Assembly (NCBI GenBank): GCA_003170275.1
Contig: PNAM01000012.1
Location: 1-64,000, forward strand
Origin: Myxococcales bacterium
GTDB taxonomy: Bacteria; Myxococcota_A; Polyangia; Palsa-1104
Direction of reading: 5' to 3'
DNA length: 64,000 bases
Part shown: positions 6,959 through 14,859 of the stretch, in pieces
Position numbering within the stretch: the stretch's first letter is position 1
Layout of the letters: each line of letters opens with the position of its first letter
Made by a program: the position numbers and the translations under genes
The notes under the pieces: generated by a model
Database searches by the model: none
What the model saw: the letters and a program-made list of their open reading frames with translations, nothing else
Told to the model about the DNA's origin: nothing

Positions 6959-8812
6959 GTGAGCAAGCCGATTTCCGCCATCAACCGCTACAAGGCCGAC
7001 CTTCGCGAGATGTTCTTCCTGCTCTTCGAGCAGTACAAGATCGGCGAGATCCTCGGTCACGCGCCGTTCGAGAGCTGGGGCGAGGACGAGGTCCGCACCT
7101 CTTTGAGCGAGTGCTACAAGTGGTGCAAGGAAGTCGCGGGCCCGCTCAACGCGGTCGGCGACGCCGGCTGCAAGCTCGAGGACGGCAAGGTCATCACCCC
7201 GCCCGGCTTCAAGGCGGCGTGGACCAGCCAGTACGCGGCCGGCTGGAAGTCGATCGGCGTGGATCCCGAGCACGGCGGCGCGGGCTCGCCCAAGTCGCTG
7301 CAGATCCTGGTCGAGGAGCTGCTGTCGGGCGCGAACACCGCGTTCTCCATGTACGGCGGGCTGGCCTACGGGGCGTCCGAGGTGATCGCCAACTTCGGCA
7401 CGCCCGAGCAGAAGGCGCTCTACTGCGAGCGCATGTTCGGCGGCACCTGGGGCGGCACGATGTGCCTCACCGAGTCGCAGGCGGGCTCGGACGTGGGCGC
7501 GGCGCGCACCAAGGCGACCAAGAACGGCGACGGCAGCTACTCGATCAAGGGCACCAAGATCTTCATCTCCGGCGGCGATCACGATCTCGCCGACAACATC
7601 ATCCACCTGGTGCTCGCGCGGCTGGACAGCGCGCCGCCGGGCACCAAGGGCTTGACGCTGTTCATCGTGCCCAAGCTACGCACCGACGACAAAGGCAAGA
7701 CGCTCGGCTCGAACGACGTCACCTGCGGCGCGATCGAGCACAAGATGGGCATCAACGGCTCGTCGACCTGCGTGCTCAACTTCGGCGAGAACGACGCGTG
7801 CATCGGCTGGCCGGTGGGCGGCGACGTCAAGCTCAACCAGGGCATGTCGCAGATGTTCAGCATGATGAACGGCGCGCGCATCGCCGTCGGCGTGCAGGGG
7901 CTGTCGGTAGCGTCGAGCGCCTATCTCAACGCGCTCGAGTACGCCAAGGAGCGCAAGCAGGGCGCGTCGATTCGCAACTGGAAGGACGCCAACGCGCCGC
8001 GCGTGCCGATCATCGAGCACGCCGACGTGCGGCGCATGCTGCTCGACATGAAGTCGCGCGTCGAGGGCATCCGCGCCCTGGCGATCAAGCTCACCAACCA
8101 CCAGGACTGCGCCACCGCGCTGCAAGGCAAGGACGACGCCAAGGTCGCCTATCACAAGGGGCAGATCGATCTGCTGGTGCCGCTGGTCAAGGCGTACGGC
8201 TCCGACCAGGGCTTCCGCGTGTGCGAGACCGCCATCCAGACCTACGGCGGCGCGGGCTACACCAAGGACTATCCGGTCGAGCAGTACTGCCGCGACGCGA
8301 AGATCTTTTCCATCTACGAGGGCACCAACCACATCCAGGCGATGGATCTGGTGGGCCGCAAGCTGGGCCAGGCGGGCGGCGCCAACCTGCAGGCGTTCGC
8401 CGCGGACGTCGGCAAGTTCGTCGCCACGCACTCGACGCACGAGGCGCTCGGCCCCGAAGCCAAGAAGCTGGGCTCGGCGCAGGAGGCGCTCACGCAGGCG
8501 GCGATGAAGCTGCTCATGTGGTTCCAGACCGGCAACCTGTCGATGGTGCCGCTGGTGGCCAACCGCTTCCTCGAGATGATGAGCGAGCTCACCGTCGGCT
8601 GGATGCTGCTCGAAGGCGCGGTGATCGCGCACGACAAGCTCAAGACGACCGCGCACGATCACCCCGACCACGCCTTCTACACCGGCAAGGTACACGCCGC
8701 GCTGTACTTCGCGCGCAACGTGCTGCCGGGCGTGGCCGAGAAGGCGCGCCTGCTCGAGCAGGAAGATCGCTCGCCGCTCGAGATCCCCGACGCCGCCTTC
8801 GCCACCGTCTGA
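6959..8812 (+). CDS. acyl-CoA dehydrogenase, long form with C-terminal extension
   Basis: A 617-residue FAD-dependent acyl-CoA dehydrogenase. The middle domain has MCLTESQAGSDVGAARTKA and the C-terminal catalytic region has KIFSIYEGTNHIQAMDLVGR with Glu454 as likely base; about 130 extra residues after that match the acetyl-CoA-dehydrogenase-like C-terminal extension of the 600-residue subfamily. It should carry out the first step of beta-oxidation on acyl-CoA of unknown chain length. GTG at 6959 is chosen as start, with GGGAGA about ten bases upstream; a start at 6926 would lie inside the operator. The FadR-like operator and promoter directly upstream support control by fatty acids. Confidence 0.9.
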   Translation: MSKPISAINRYKADLREMFFLLFEQYKIGEILGHAPFESWGEDEVRTSLSECYKWCKEVAGPLNAVGDAGCKLEDGKVITPPGFKAAWTSQYAAGWKSIGVDPEHGGAGSPKSLQILVEELLSGANTAFSMYGGLAYGASEVIANFGTPEQKALYCERMFGGTWGGTMCLTESQAGSDVGAARTKATKNGDGSYSIKGTKIFISGGDHDLADNIIHLVLARLDSAPPGTKGLTLFIVPKLRTDDKGKTLGSNDVTCGAIEHKMGINGSSTCVLNFGENDACIGWPVGGDVKLNQGMSQMFSMMNGARIAVGVQGLSVASSAYLNALEYAKERKQGASIRNWKDANAPRVPIIEHADVRRMLLDMKSRVEGIRALAIKLTNHQDCATALQGKDDAKVAYHKGQIDLLVPLVKAYGSDQGFRVCETAIQTYGGAGYTKDYPVEQYCRDAKIFSIYEGTNHIQAMDLVGRKLGQAGGANLQAFAADVGKFVATHSTHEALGPEAKKLGSAQEALTQAAMKLLMWFQTGNLSMVPLVANRFLEMMSELTVGWMLLEGAVIAHDKLKTTAHDHPDHAFYTGKVHAALYFARNVLPGVAEKARLLEQEDRSPLEIPDAAFATV

Positions 8813-8825
8813 TACGCTTGATCGC

Positions 8826-9638
8826 ATGAAGCTGGCCCACCTGGTCGAGCCCGGCTCCAAGCTCAAGCTGCGCGACATCGATCCGCGCGACAAGGGACCG
8901 TTCGACGACAAACAGGATTCGAAGATCGCGGAGCTGAGCGCCAAGCTCAACGCGCGCCTGTGCACGCTTCAGGAGCGCCTGTTCGCCGAGCAGAAGCGCG
9001 GCGTGCTGGTGGTCCTGCAAGCGATGGACACCGGCGGCAAGGACGGCGTGCTGCGGCACGTGGTCGGGCCGCTCGACTCGCGCGGCGTCATGGTGCAGAG
9101 CTTCAAGGCGCCCAACAGCGAGGAGCTGGCGCACGACTACCTCTGGCGCGTGCACCAGCACACGCCGAAGAAGGGGCAGATGGTGTTCTTCAACCGCTCG
9201 CACTACGAAGACGTGCTGGTGGTGCGCGTGCTCGGCCTTCAGCCCAAGGACGTGTGGTCCAAGCGGTTCGATCAGATCAACGACTTCGAGCGCATGCTCA
9301 CCGCCGAGGGCACGCGGGTGGTCAAGGTGTTCTTGCACATCTCGCGGGCGGAGCAGAAGCAGCGCCTCGAGGAGCGGCTCAAAGATCCCGACAAGCGCTG
9401 GAAGTTCGAAGCGGGCGACCTCGAGATGCGCGCGCTGTGGGACGAGTTCCAGGGCGCCTACGAAGACGCCCTCTCACGCACCAGCACGCGCGAGGCGCCG
9501 TGGTACGTGGTCCCCGCCGACCGCAAATGGTTCCGCGATCTCGCGGTCGCCAAGATCCTCGTCGACCTCCTCGAGGACATGGACCCCCGCTACCCCGAAC
9601 CCCACCTCGACCTCGGCAAGCTGGTCGTCCCCGACTGA
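8826..9638 (+). CDS. ppk2: polyphosphate kinase 2 family protein
   Basis: A 270-residue PPK2-family polyphosphate:nucleotide phosphotransferase. Walker A is MDTGGKDG (residues 67-74), Walker B lies in FFNRSHYEDV (121-130), and a basic lid module contains KRFDQINDFERML and KDPDKRWKF. Length and the N-terminal DPRDKG segment fit the single-domain PPK2 group that phosphorylates AMP or ADP from polyphosphate; the precise class is inferred. There is no Shine-Dalgarno; TACGCT ends seven bases before the ATG, so the gene may have its own leaderless promoter even though the dehydrogenase ends only 13 bases upstream. Confidence 0.9.
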   Translation: MKLAHLVEPGSKLKLRDIDPRDKGPFDDKQDSKIAELSAKLNARLCTLQERLFAEQKRGVLVVLQAMDTGGKDGVLRHVVGPLDSRGVMVQSFKAPNSEELAHDYLWRVHQHTPKKGQMVFFNRSHYEDVLVVRVLGLQPKDVWSKRFDQINDFERMLTAEGTRVVKVFLHISRAEQKQRLEERLKDPDKRWKFEAGDLEMRALWDEFQGAYEDALSRTSTREAPWYVVPADRKWFRDLAVAKILVDLLEDMDPRYPEPHLDLGKLVVPD

Positions 9639-9705
9639 TCTTCGCTCAGCGCTTTGACCGGCAGAGCAGCGACAGCAGGACCTGACGGAGGTCGTCGGGC
9701 CGGGC

Positions 9706-9894
9706 CTACAGCTCCTTGATGTGGTCCGGCATCGGTGGCGCAGACTCCCACCCGACGGGAAGCTCCACGTCGCAGCTCACCCGAGGGAGCACGAGCTTGT
9801 GCGGTTTCCAAGGCGCCGACGGGGCGCTGGGTGCAGTTCCTTCGGACAAGGCGGCCAAGCTCGCCGCGGGACTTCCGCTCAGATTCCGCTTCAT
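9706..9894 (-). CDS. possible small protein downstream of the exported protein gene
   Basis: A 62-residue reading frame begins 23 bases after the stop of the upstream gene on the same strand (MKRNLSGSPAASLAALSEG, ending PVGWESAPPMPDHIKEL). It has normal codon use for the region and no signal peptide; one Cys is present. No family is recognised. There is no good ribosome binding site, so it may be non-coding. Confidence 0.35.
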   Translation of the reverse strand: MKRNLSGSPAASLAALSEGTAPSAPSAPWKPHKLVLPRVSCDVELPVGWESAPPMPDHIKEL

Positions 9895-9917
9895 CGGCTC
9901 AGAGGATGTCGTCTCGA

Positions 9918-11045
9918 CTACATGCCGAGGACGCCGAGGAACCGCCAGTCGGCGACGCCGGCGTTGGTCAGCGACCACTTCGGTCCCACCTGAGCGACCT
10001 TGCCGATCACCCAGATCCCGCCGAACTGGCTCTTCGCCCACGCCTGCGGCGGCTGCGCGAGTTGGACCTTGAGGTCGATGTTCTCGGTGACGTTCTTGGT
10101 CGAGCACTCGGTGTTCCAGATCCAGGTGCTCGATACCGGATTCCAGCCGATGATCTTCGACCCCTCGTGGCACGCGACGTTCACCTGGTAGGTGCCGTGG
10201 TCGGAGAACGTGAGCCCCTTGTCGTCCAGCTTGGTCGGCGAAACGCGGAAGAAGACCCAGTCGCCCTTCTTGATGCCGGTGGCGTCCCAGAGCTCGACGA
10301 ACTTCGGACCGAGCGACGGCAACGCCTTGAGCATCGAGCGGCCGGTCTCGCGCGGCTCGTTCAATGCTCGCTGGGTACGGCCGAGCAGCTCCCGGAGGGC
10401 GACCATCACGGGCTCCTTCTGCGGATCCTTCTGCTGCGAAGACAGAAAGCGCAGATCCTGGCTCTTCTGATCGGCGAGCCAGAGCAGGCGCTCGTCCTCC
10501 TGCGGGCCGACGTGGCGGCGCCCCTGAAGCATCGGTGGAATCGACGCGGCCGCGACAAAGTCCTTCTGCGCGGCGTACAGCTTGGCGAGCGCGACGATCG
10601 CATCCACCTCGGCATCGCGCGGCTCGAGGAGCTTGCGCTTGTCGGCTTTTCCGTCGCCGTTGGGCGCGATCACCGCGAGCAGCGTTTTTTTGGCTTCGTC
10701 GGGAGTCGCTTTCTGCTCCTCGGCCTTGGCGATGGCCGCGGCGACCTCGTCGTGGCGCGCGACATACGCGGACCACGCGGTCTCGAACACGGCGACCTCC
10801 TTGCGCCAATCTGCCAGCACGCTGTCCTTCTTCGCGTTGACGTATCGACCTTCGATCGGCTTCACCAGCATCGCGGGCAGCCCGGCGTCGAGATCCTTCG
10901 CACCGACGGTGACGCCGTACGCCTCGGACACCTTGGTCGCGAGCGTCTCGGCGATCGGCGGCGGAAACGGCTTGGCTTCCCCCGCGTACGCAAGCCCTGC
11001 CACGGCGACCACGACCAACCCCACCACCACCATCGAACGCGACAT
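9918..11045 (-). CDS. exported protein of unknown function
   Basis: A 375-residue protein with a clear Sec signal peptide (MSRSMVVVGLVVVAVAGLAYA, cleavage expected after AYA at residue 21). The mature part begins with a helical, Lys- and Glu-rich region (residues about 30-220, for example WRKEVAVFETAWSAYVARHD) and ends in a beta-rich domain with two Cys (NVACHEGSKIIGWNP, WIWNTECSTKN) that could form a disulphide in the periplasm. No known family is recognised. The architecture, a helical region followed by a small beta domain, resembles the exported protein at 29301, but sequence similarity is not obvious. Confidence 0.8.
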   Translation of the reverse strand: MSRSMVVVGLVVVAVAGLAYAGEAKPFPPPIAETLATKVSEAYGVTVGAKDLDAGLPAMLVKPIEGRYVNAKKDSVLADWRKEVAVFETAWSAYVARHDEVAAAIAKAEEQKATPDEAKKTLLAVIAPNGDGKADKRKLLEPRDAEVDAIVALAKLYAAQKDFVAAASIPPMLQGRRHVGPQEDERLLWLADQKSQDLRFLSSQQKDPQKEPVMVALRELLGRTQRALNEPRETGRSMLKALPSLGPKFVELWDATGIKKGDWVFFRVSPTKLDDKGLTFSDHGTYQVNVACHEGSKIIGWNPVSSTWIWNTECSTKNVTENIDLKVQLAQPPQAWAKSQFGGIWVIGKVAQVGPKWSLTNAGVADWRFLGVLGM

Positions 11046-11135
11046 GACGATCCCCCTAGCTTCGAAGTTCTACCACGAGAGTTGCGCTCGCCGCTGCGAA
11101 CCGGCGGTCGACCGCCCGTTTCCACGCGGAACGGT

Positions 11136-11375
11136 TCATTGCGCTTCCTGCTCGAAAGCGGTCAGCGAGGCCAGATAGCTCAGCGCCGCGGTCAGGTTGC
11201 GCCCGGCCAGATCGTCCGCCAGCCGCTTGAGCAACGGCCGTCCCGCCAGCCGCTCGGCAAAGCGCCGCGCCAGCCACATCAAGACCGGAATCGCCACGAT
11301 GCCGAACAGGAGATTGGCGACGATGTAACGCACGCCGAACAAGCGAAAGGCGTCGGCACCGAACATCGGCCTCAT
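11136..11375 (-). CDS. small membrane protein
   Basis: A 79-residue protein with one strong transmembrane segment (residues about 17-33, YIVANLLFGIVAIPVLMW) followed by a basic amphipathic helix (LARRFAERLAGRPLLKRLADDL). Function unknown. The start at 11375 (MRPMFGADAF) is the likeliest; the frame continues upstream to 11582 but only through the divergent SGNH gene. It lies 90 bases upstream of the exported protein gene on the same strand. Confidence 0.6.
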   Translation of the reverse strand: MRPMFGADAFRLFGVRYIVANLLFGIVAIPVLMWLARRFAERLAGRPLLKRLADDLAGRNLTAALSYLASLTAFEQEAQ

Positions 11376-11418
11376 GGGTCGCGGTGCGGCACGGGTGTTA
11401 GACTGATCGCGGGACCCG

Positions 11419-12870
11419 ATGCGACGCGTGCTGGTGATGTTGGCTCTCGGCTTGTGCGCAACGACGCTCCTGGCCGAGACCTGGGCGAACCGGCACGACA
11501 CGCTCGCGCGCAACGGCCGGTGGATCAGTGGCAAGGTCGGCCTCGCCCGCGGCGTCATGGGCGCAGTCGCCTTCATGACCACGCGCAGACCGCTCAGCCG
11601 TAACCGCCTCGACCTCGGGAGCTACTTCGGTTTTCAGGAGGTGCTCTACTCGGAGCCGCTCGACCTGGCCGAGATCGCGTTCGACTTCGAGCTGATCCAT
11701 GGCGCCGCGCTGACGTTCTTGTACGGAGGTGACGACGGCGCTTTCGATGCCATCCGGCTGAGCGACGCGAGCGTCGCCGGGTTGCGCATCACGCCCGAAG
11801 GCGGGTTCGCCGCGCGCGAGCCGATCGTGGCGGCCGCGCTCGGTCCCGGTCGCCATCGTCTGCGCGTCGTGTTCGAGCGCGATCGCGTGGCGGTTGCCCT
11901 CGACGACGTACCGCTCCCCGCGCGCCCGCCGGTGCGCGCCTCGCCGCAGCGGTTCGGTTTCCGCAGCGGCGCGGCACACGCGTTCGTCGACGACATCGCG
12001 ATCGTCACACGCGACGGCCGCCGCGTGTTCGAGTCATTCCACGACTGGCGCGACTTCGCGCTCGCGTGGCTCGCGATCGGCGGGCTGCTCACGATGGCGG
12101 CGACGGCAGCCCTCCTCTTCGCGCGCCGTCGCGCCCACGCGCCCGTGCTCGTCACCGGGGTGGCGCTCCTCGGCGCCGCGCTCGTGCTGTATCTGGTCGA
12201 CTACTACCGCTTGTCGGCGCGCTATCCGCCCCCCGAGCACATCGACTATCAGGGCTACGCGACCAACATCGAGACCGAGGAGGAGGTGGTCGCGGGCGTC
12301 CAGACCCGGTACGGAACCGCGCCGCGGGCGGACGTCGCGCGCCTGCTGTTCTTGGGAACGTCGCAGACGTGGGGCGCGGGCGCGGCGCGGCTCGAGGATG
12401 TGTTCAGCGCGCGCATCGCCGCGCAGTTGGGCACCAGCTACCAGGTCATCAACGTCGGAATCTCGGGATCCGACTCGACTCGCCTGCTCGCGCTGTACCG
12501 CGAACGCTGGCTCGCACTTGCTCCGCGCGCCGTCGTGGTGGACCTCGGCAACAACGATCCCTCCCCGTCGGTGCTCACCGCCAATCTGCGCGCGCTCGTC
12601 GCGCTCGACCGCGCGCACGACATCCGCACGTTGCTCGTGGTCGAGCCCAACGCGCCGGAAGCGCACGTCGATCACGACGCCAGTTGGAATGCGATGAGAG
12701 CGGTCGCGCGCGAGCTCGGCGTGCCGCTGGTCGACCTGCACGCCGAGCTGGCTCGACGCGCCGACAGCGGCTTCCTGTTCTGGGACCTCGTGCACCTGAC
12801 GTCCTACGGCCAGCGGCTCGCGGCCGAGATTCTGTACCCCGCGATCGCCGAGCTGCTGCGACGTCAATGA
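11419..12870 (+). CDS. membrane-anchored SGNH hydrolase with LamG-like N-terminal domain
   Basis: A 483-residue protein in three parts. After an N-terminal hydrophobic helix comes a beta-rich region (residues about 65-205) that resembles a concanavalin/LamG-like fold; then two transmembrane helices (213-235, 241-262); then an SGNH/GDSL hydrolase domain (300-475). Catalytic blocks are FLGTSQTWGAG with Ser315, NVGISGSDS, DLGNND with Asn379, and WDLVHLTSYGQ with Asp456 and His459. The family removes acyl groups from lipids, sugars or polymers; here the substrate is probably envelope-associated. The combination of a sugar-binding-like domain and a membrane-bound esterase suggests polysaccharide deacetylation, which is inference. 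Confidence 0.82.
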   Translation: MRRVLVMLALGLCATTLLAETWANRHDTLARNGRWISGKVGLARGVMGAVAFMTTRRPLSRNRLDLGSYFGFQEVLYSEPLDLAEIAFDFELIHGAALTFLYGGDDGAFDAIRLSDASVAGLRITPEGGFAAREPIVAAALGPGRHRLRVVFERDRVAVALDDVPLPARPPVRASPQRFGFRSGAAHAFVDDIAIVTRDGRRVFESFHDWRDFALAWLAIGGLLTMAATAALLFARRRAHAPVLVTGVALLGAALVLYLVDYYRLSARYPPPEHIDYQGYATNIETEEEVVAGVQTRYGTAPRADVARLLFLGTSQTWGAGAARLEDVFSARIAAQLGTSYQVINVGISGSDSTRLLALYRERWLALAPRAVVVDLGNNDPSPSVLTANLRALVALDRAHDIRTLLVVEPNAPEAHVDHDASWNAMRAVARELGVPLVDLHAELARRADSGFLFWDLVHLTSYGQRLAAEILYPAIAELLRRQ

Positions 12871-13084
12871 GCGAAGCCGGCGCGCCGGGACGGTGGCGCT
12901 CCGCCTCGAGCGCCGAGACGAATGCCGCATTCTCCCACGTCAGCACGTCGACCTGCTGCCCATCGAGCGCGCAGCACCCTGATTTGATCGGGTCACCGCG
13001 GACGCACCATGCGAGGACCTGTCTGAGCCGCGGGAGCTGCCCACGGTCCTCGCGGCCCGATCGTGCACATCCGACGCCGGGCCG

Positions 13085-13840
13085 CTAGAACACGAGCGGG
13101 ACCAGGGCGCGACGTTCGGTTGGGTAGTCGGGGAATTGGGCGCGATACCAGCGGTGGTGGGCGCGCGCGCGAGGCAGCAGGTTGGCGACGGTCCACAGCG
13201 CGAAGGCCAGGCCGGCGGGCGACCAGGTGGCGAGCGCCCAGCCCGACCACTCGATGATCTCGCCGAGGTAGTTGGGACACGAGACCCATCGGTACAGCCC
13301 GCCGCGCGGGATCTTGTAGCCGGTCTCGCCGGGCGCGCGCAGATGGAACAGCACGCGATCGGCGTGCTGGTTGATCGCGAACCCGACCAGGAACAGCGCG
13401 GCGCCGGCGACGAAGCGCGGGTCGGTGAGCCAGCCGGTGCCCAACGCGGGCCCGAACGCGGTCAGCCAACGTCCGTTCAGGTAGCCGTTCACCAGCGTGA
13501 AGAAGAACGCGCCGGCGATCACGCCGAGCGGCATCGGCTTGCTCGCGCCGCGCATGCGGAAGGGAAAGATGTAGGTGCGGTTCACGTAGTGCAGCTGCCA
13601 CAGCGCGAAGAACGCCCAGGTGACCGGCGTGCGGCGGCCGAACAGCCAACACGCGGCGAAGGCGATCACCGACGGCGACTCCATCACCACCCAGCCGAGC
13701 CACGCCGGCAGCGACGGACCGCCGGTGCGTTTGGCGTGCCGGCCGTAGGGTGCGGTGACGAAGAACAGCGAGACGAAGATGATCACCGGCAGCGCGAACC
13801 AGGCCCACAGGAGCCAGCGGTAGACGAGAATTTCGTTCAC
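13085..13840 (-). CDS. steroid 5-alpha-reductase-like membrane enzyme
   Basis: A 251-residue polytopic membrane protein ending in the 3-oxo-5-alpha-steroid 4-dehydrogenase domain: GGLYRWVSCPNYLGEIIEWS followed by GWALATWSPAG, and a C-terminal HHRWYRAQFPDYP. Members reduce a conjugated double bond of steroids or polyprenols with NADPH. The start is GTG at 13840, which overlaps the stop of the upstream gene as GTGA. Coupling to a 3-beta-HSD-like gene points to sterol, steroid or polyprenoid reduction. Longer frames upstream run in shadow of that neighbour. Confidence 0.88.
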   Translation of the reverse strand: MNEILVYRWLLWAWFALPVIIFVSLFFVTAPYGRHAKRTGGPSLPAWLGWVVMESPSVIAFAACWLFGRRTPVTWAFFALWQLHYVNRTYIFPFRMRGASKPMPLGVIAGAFFFTLVNGYLNGRWLTAFGPALGTGWLTDPRFVAGAALFLVGFAINQHADRVLFHLRAPGETGYKIPRGGLYRWVSCPNYLGEIIEWSGWALATWSPAGLAFALWTVANLLPRARAHHRWYRAQFPDYPTERRALVPLVF

Positions 13841-14817
13841 AGCGCGTTGGCCTCGCGGAACCAGGCGAAGGTGTCCTCGACGGTGGCGCGCAGCGGCCGC
13901 GGCTGGTAGCCGAGCTCGCGGGTGGCCTTGTCGTGGCGCACGTCGCGGTGGTTGCGCAGCGCCTGCAGCGACTGGCTGGTGAACAGCGGGCGCTGGCCGG
14001 CGACCCTGGCGTAGAGCGTGGCGAACGGCGCCGCGCCGCGCGCCAGCCACATCGGCGAGACCATGCGCGGCTTCTTCTTGCCGGTCACCTCCTCGACCAG
14101 CGCCGCCAGCTCGGGCACCGACGCGCGGTGGCCCGACAGAAGGAACCGGTCGCCGCACTTGCCGCGCTCACCGGCGAGCAGGATGCCGTCGACCACGTCG
14201 CGCACGTCGACCCAGTTGAACGCGCCGTCGACCAGCCCGGGCAGCGTGCGGTGGTACAGGCTCAAGAGCACCTCGCCCATGCGCGACGGGCGGTAGTCGA
14301 ACGGGCCGACCACGCCGGTCGGGTTGACGATCACCGCGTCGAGCCCGCGCTCGATCCCGGCGCGCACCTTGCGCTCGCCGCCGGCCTTGGAGCGATCGTA
14401 GGGCAACAGCCCGTCGCCCGAGCACAGCGGGCGCGTCTCGTCGATGGGCGCCTCGATCGGATCGGACGACAGCGCGTGGATCGAGCTGACGTGCACCAGC
14501 CGCTTCACCTTGCACTGAAGGCACGCCTCGACCACGTTGCCCACGCCCTCGACGTTGGTGGCCTCGACCAGCTCCTCGTCGCCGGGCGCGATCGAGATGC
14601 GCGCCGCCAGGTGATAGACCCGCTCGGCGCCTTCGAACGCCGCTTTCAGCGACGGCAGATCGGTGACGTCGCCGTGCACCTCCTCGAGGCCGAGCCCTTC
14701 GAGCGCGCGCCGATCCTCGTGCACCATCACCCGAGGCGGGGTCCCGCGGGCGATCAGCGCGCGAACCAGGTTTCCACCAATGTGCCCGGCGGCGCCGGTC
14801 ACCACGATTTTTCCCAT
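13837..14817 (-). CDS. NAD(P)-dependent epimerase/3-beta-HSD-like reductase
   Basis: A 326-residue extended short-chain dehydrogenase. The nucleotide-binding motif is VVTGAAGHIGGNL, the early landmark is YHLAARISI, Ser is in VHVSSIHALSS, and the catalytic pair is in YDRSKAGGE; NPTGVVGPFDYRPSRMG is typical of the dihydroflavonol-4-reductase / 3-beta-hydroxysteroid dehydrogenase branch. It probably oxidises or reduces a hydroxyl on a hydrophobic substrate. Start taken at 14817 (MGKIVVTGA); an ATG nine bases upstream is possible. Its stop overlaps the start of the steroid reductase-like gene. Confidence 0.87.
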   Translation of the reverse strand: MGKIVVTGAAGHIGGNLVRALIARGTPPRVMVHEDRRALEGLGLEEVHGDVTDLPSLKAAFEGAERVYHLAARISIAPGDEELVEATNVEGVGNVVEACLQCKVKRLVHVSSIHALSSDPIEAPIDETRPLCSGDGLLPYDRSKAGGERKVRAGIERGLDAVIVNPTGVVGPFDYRPSRMGEVLLSLYHRTLPGLVDGAFNWVDVRDVVDGILLAGERGKCGDRFLLSGHRASVPELAALVEEVTGKKKPRMVSPMWLARGAAPFATLYARVAGQRPLFTSQSLQALRNHRDVRHDKATRELGYQPRPLRATVEDTFAWFREANAL

Positions 14818-14845
14818 GGCCTGCAACTTATCGTAAGGTCATGGG

Positions 14846-14852
14846 AAGGAGG
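14846..14852 (+). promoter_or_regulatory. Shine-Dalgarno that points to a CTG start codon
   Basis: AAGGAGG lies seven bases before CTG at 14860, and that CTG is in frame with the PilZ-receiver gene. The nearby ATG at 14841 is in another frame and leads into nonsense; the first in-frame GTG is at 14899 without a comparable site. Confidence 0.6.
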
Positions 14853-14859
14853 AAGAGGT

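Noticed and set aside
9706..10809. 367-codon minus-strand frame overlapping the exported protein
   Set aside because: Its first 300 codons are Arg-rich shadow of the 375-residue exported protein; only the last 62 codons look protein-like and are listed separately.
12871..13084. Minus-strand coding-like stretch (with AWCVRGDPIKSGCCALDG and TWENAAFVSALEAERH)
   Set aside because: Composition looks like protein for about 70 codons, but there is no start codon near the beginning and the frame runs on into the SGNH gene without a stop. It may be a gene remnant; I could not support a gene.
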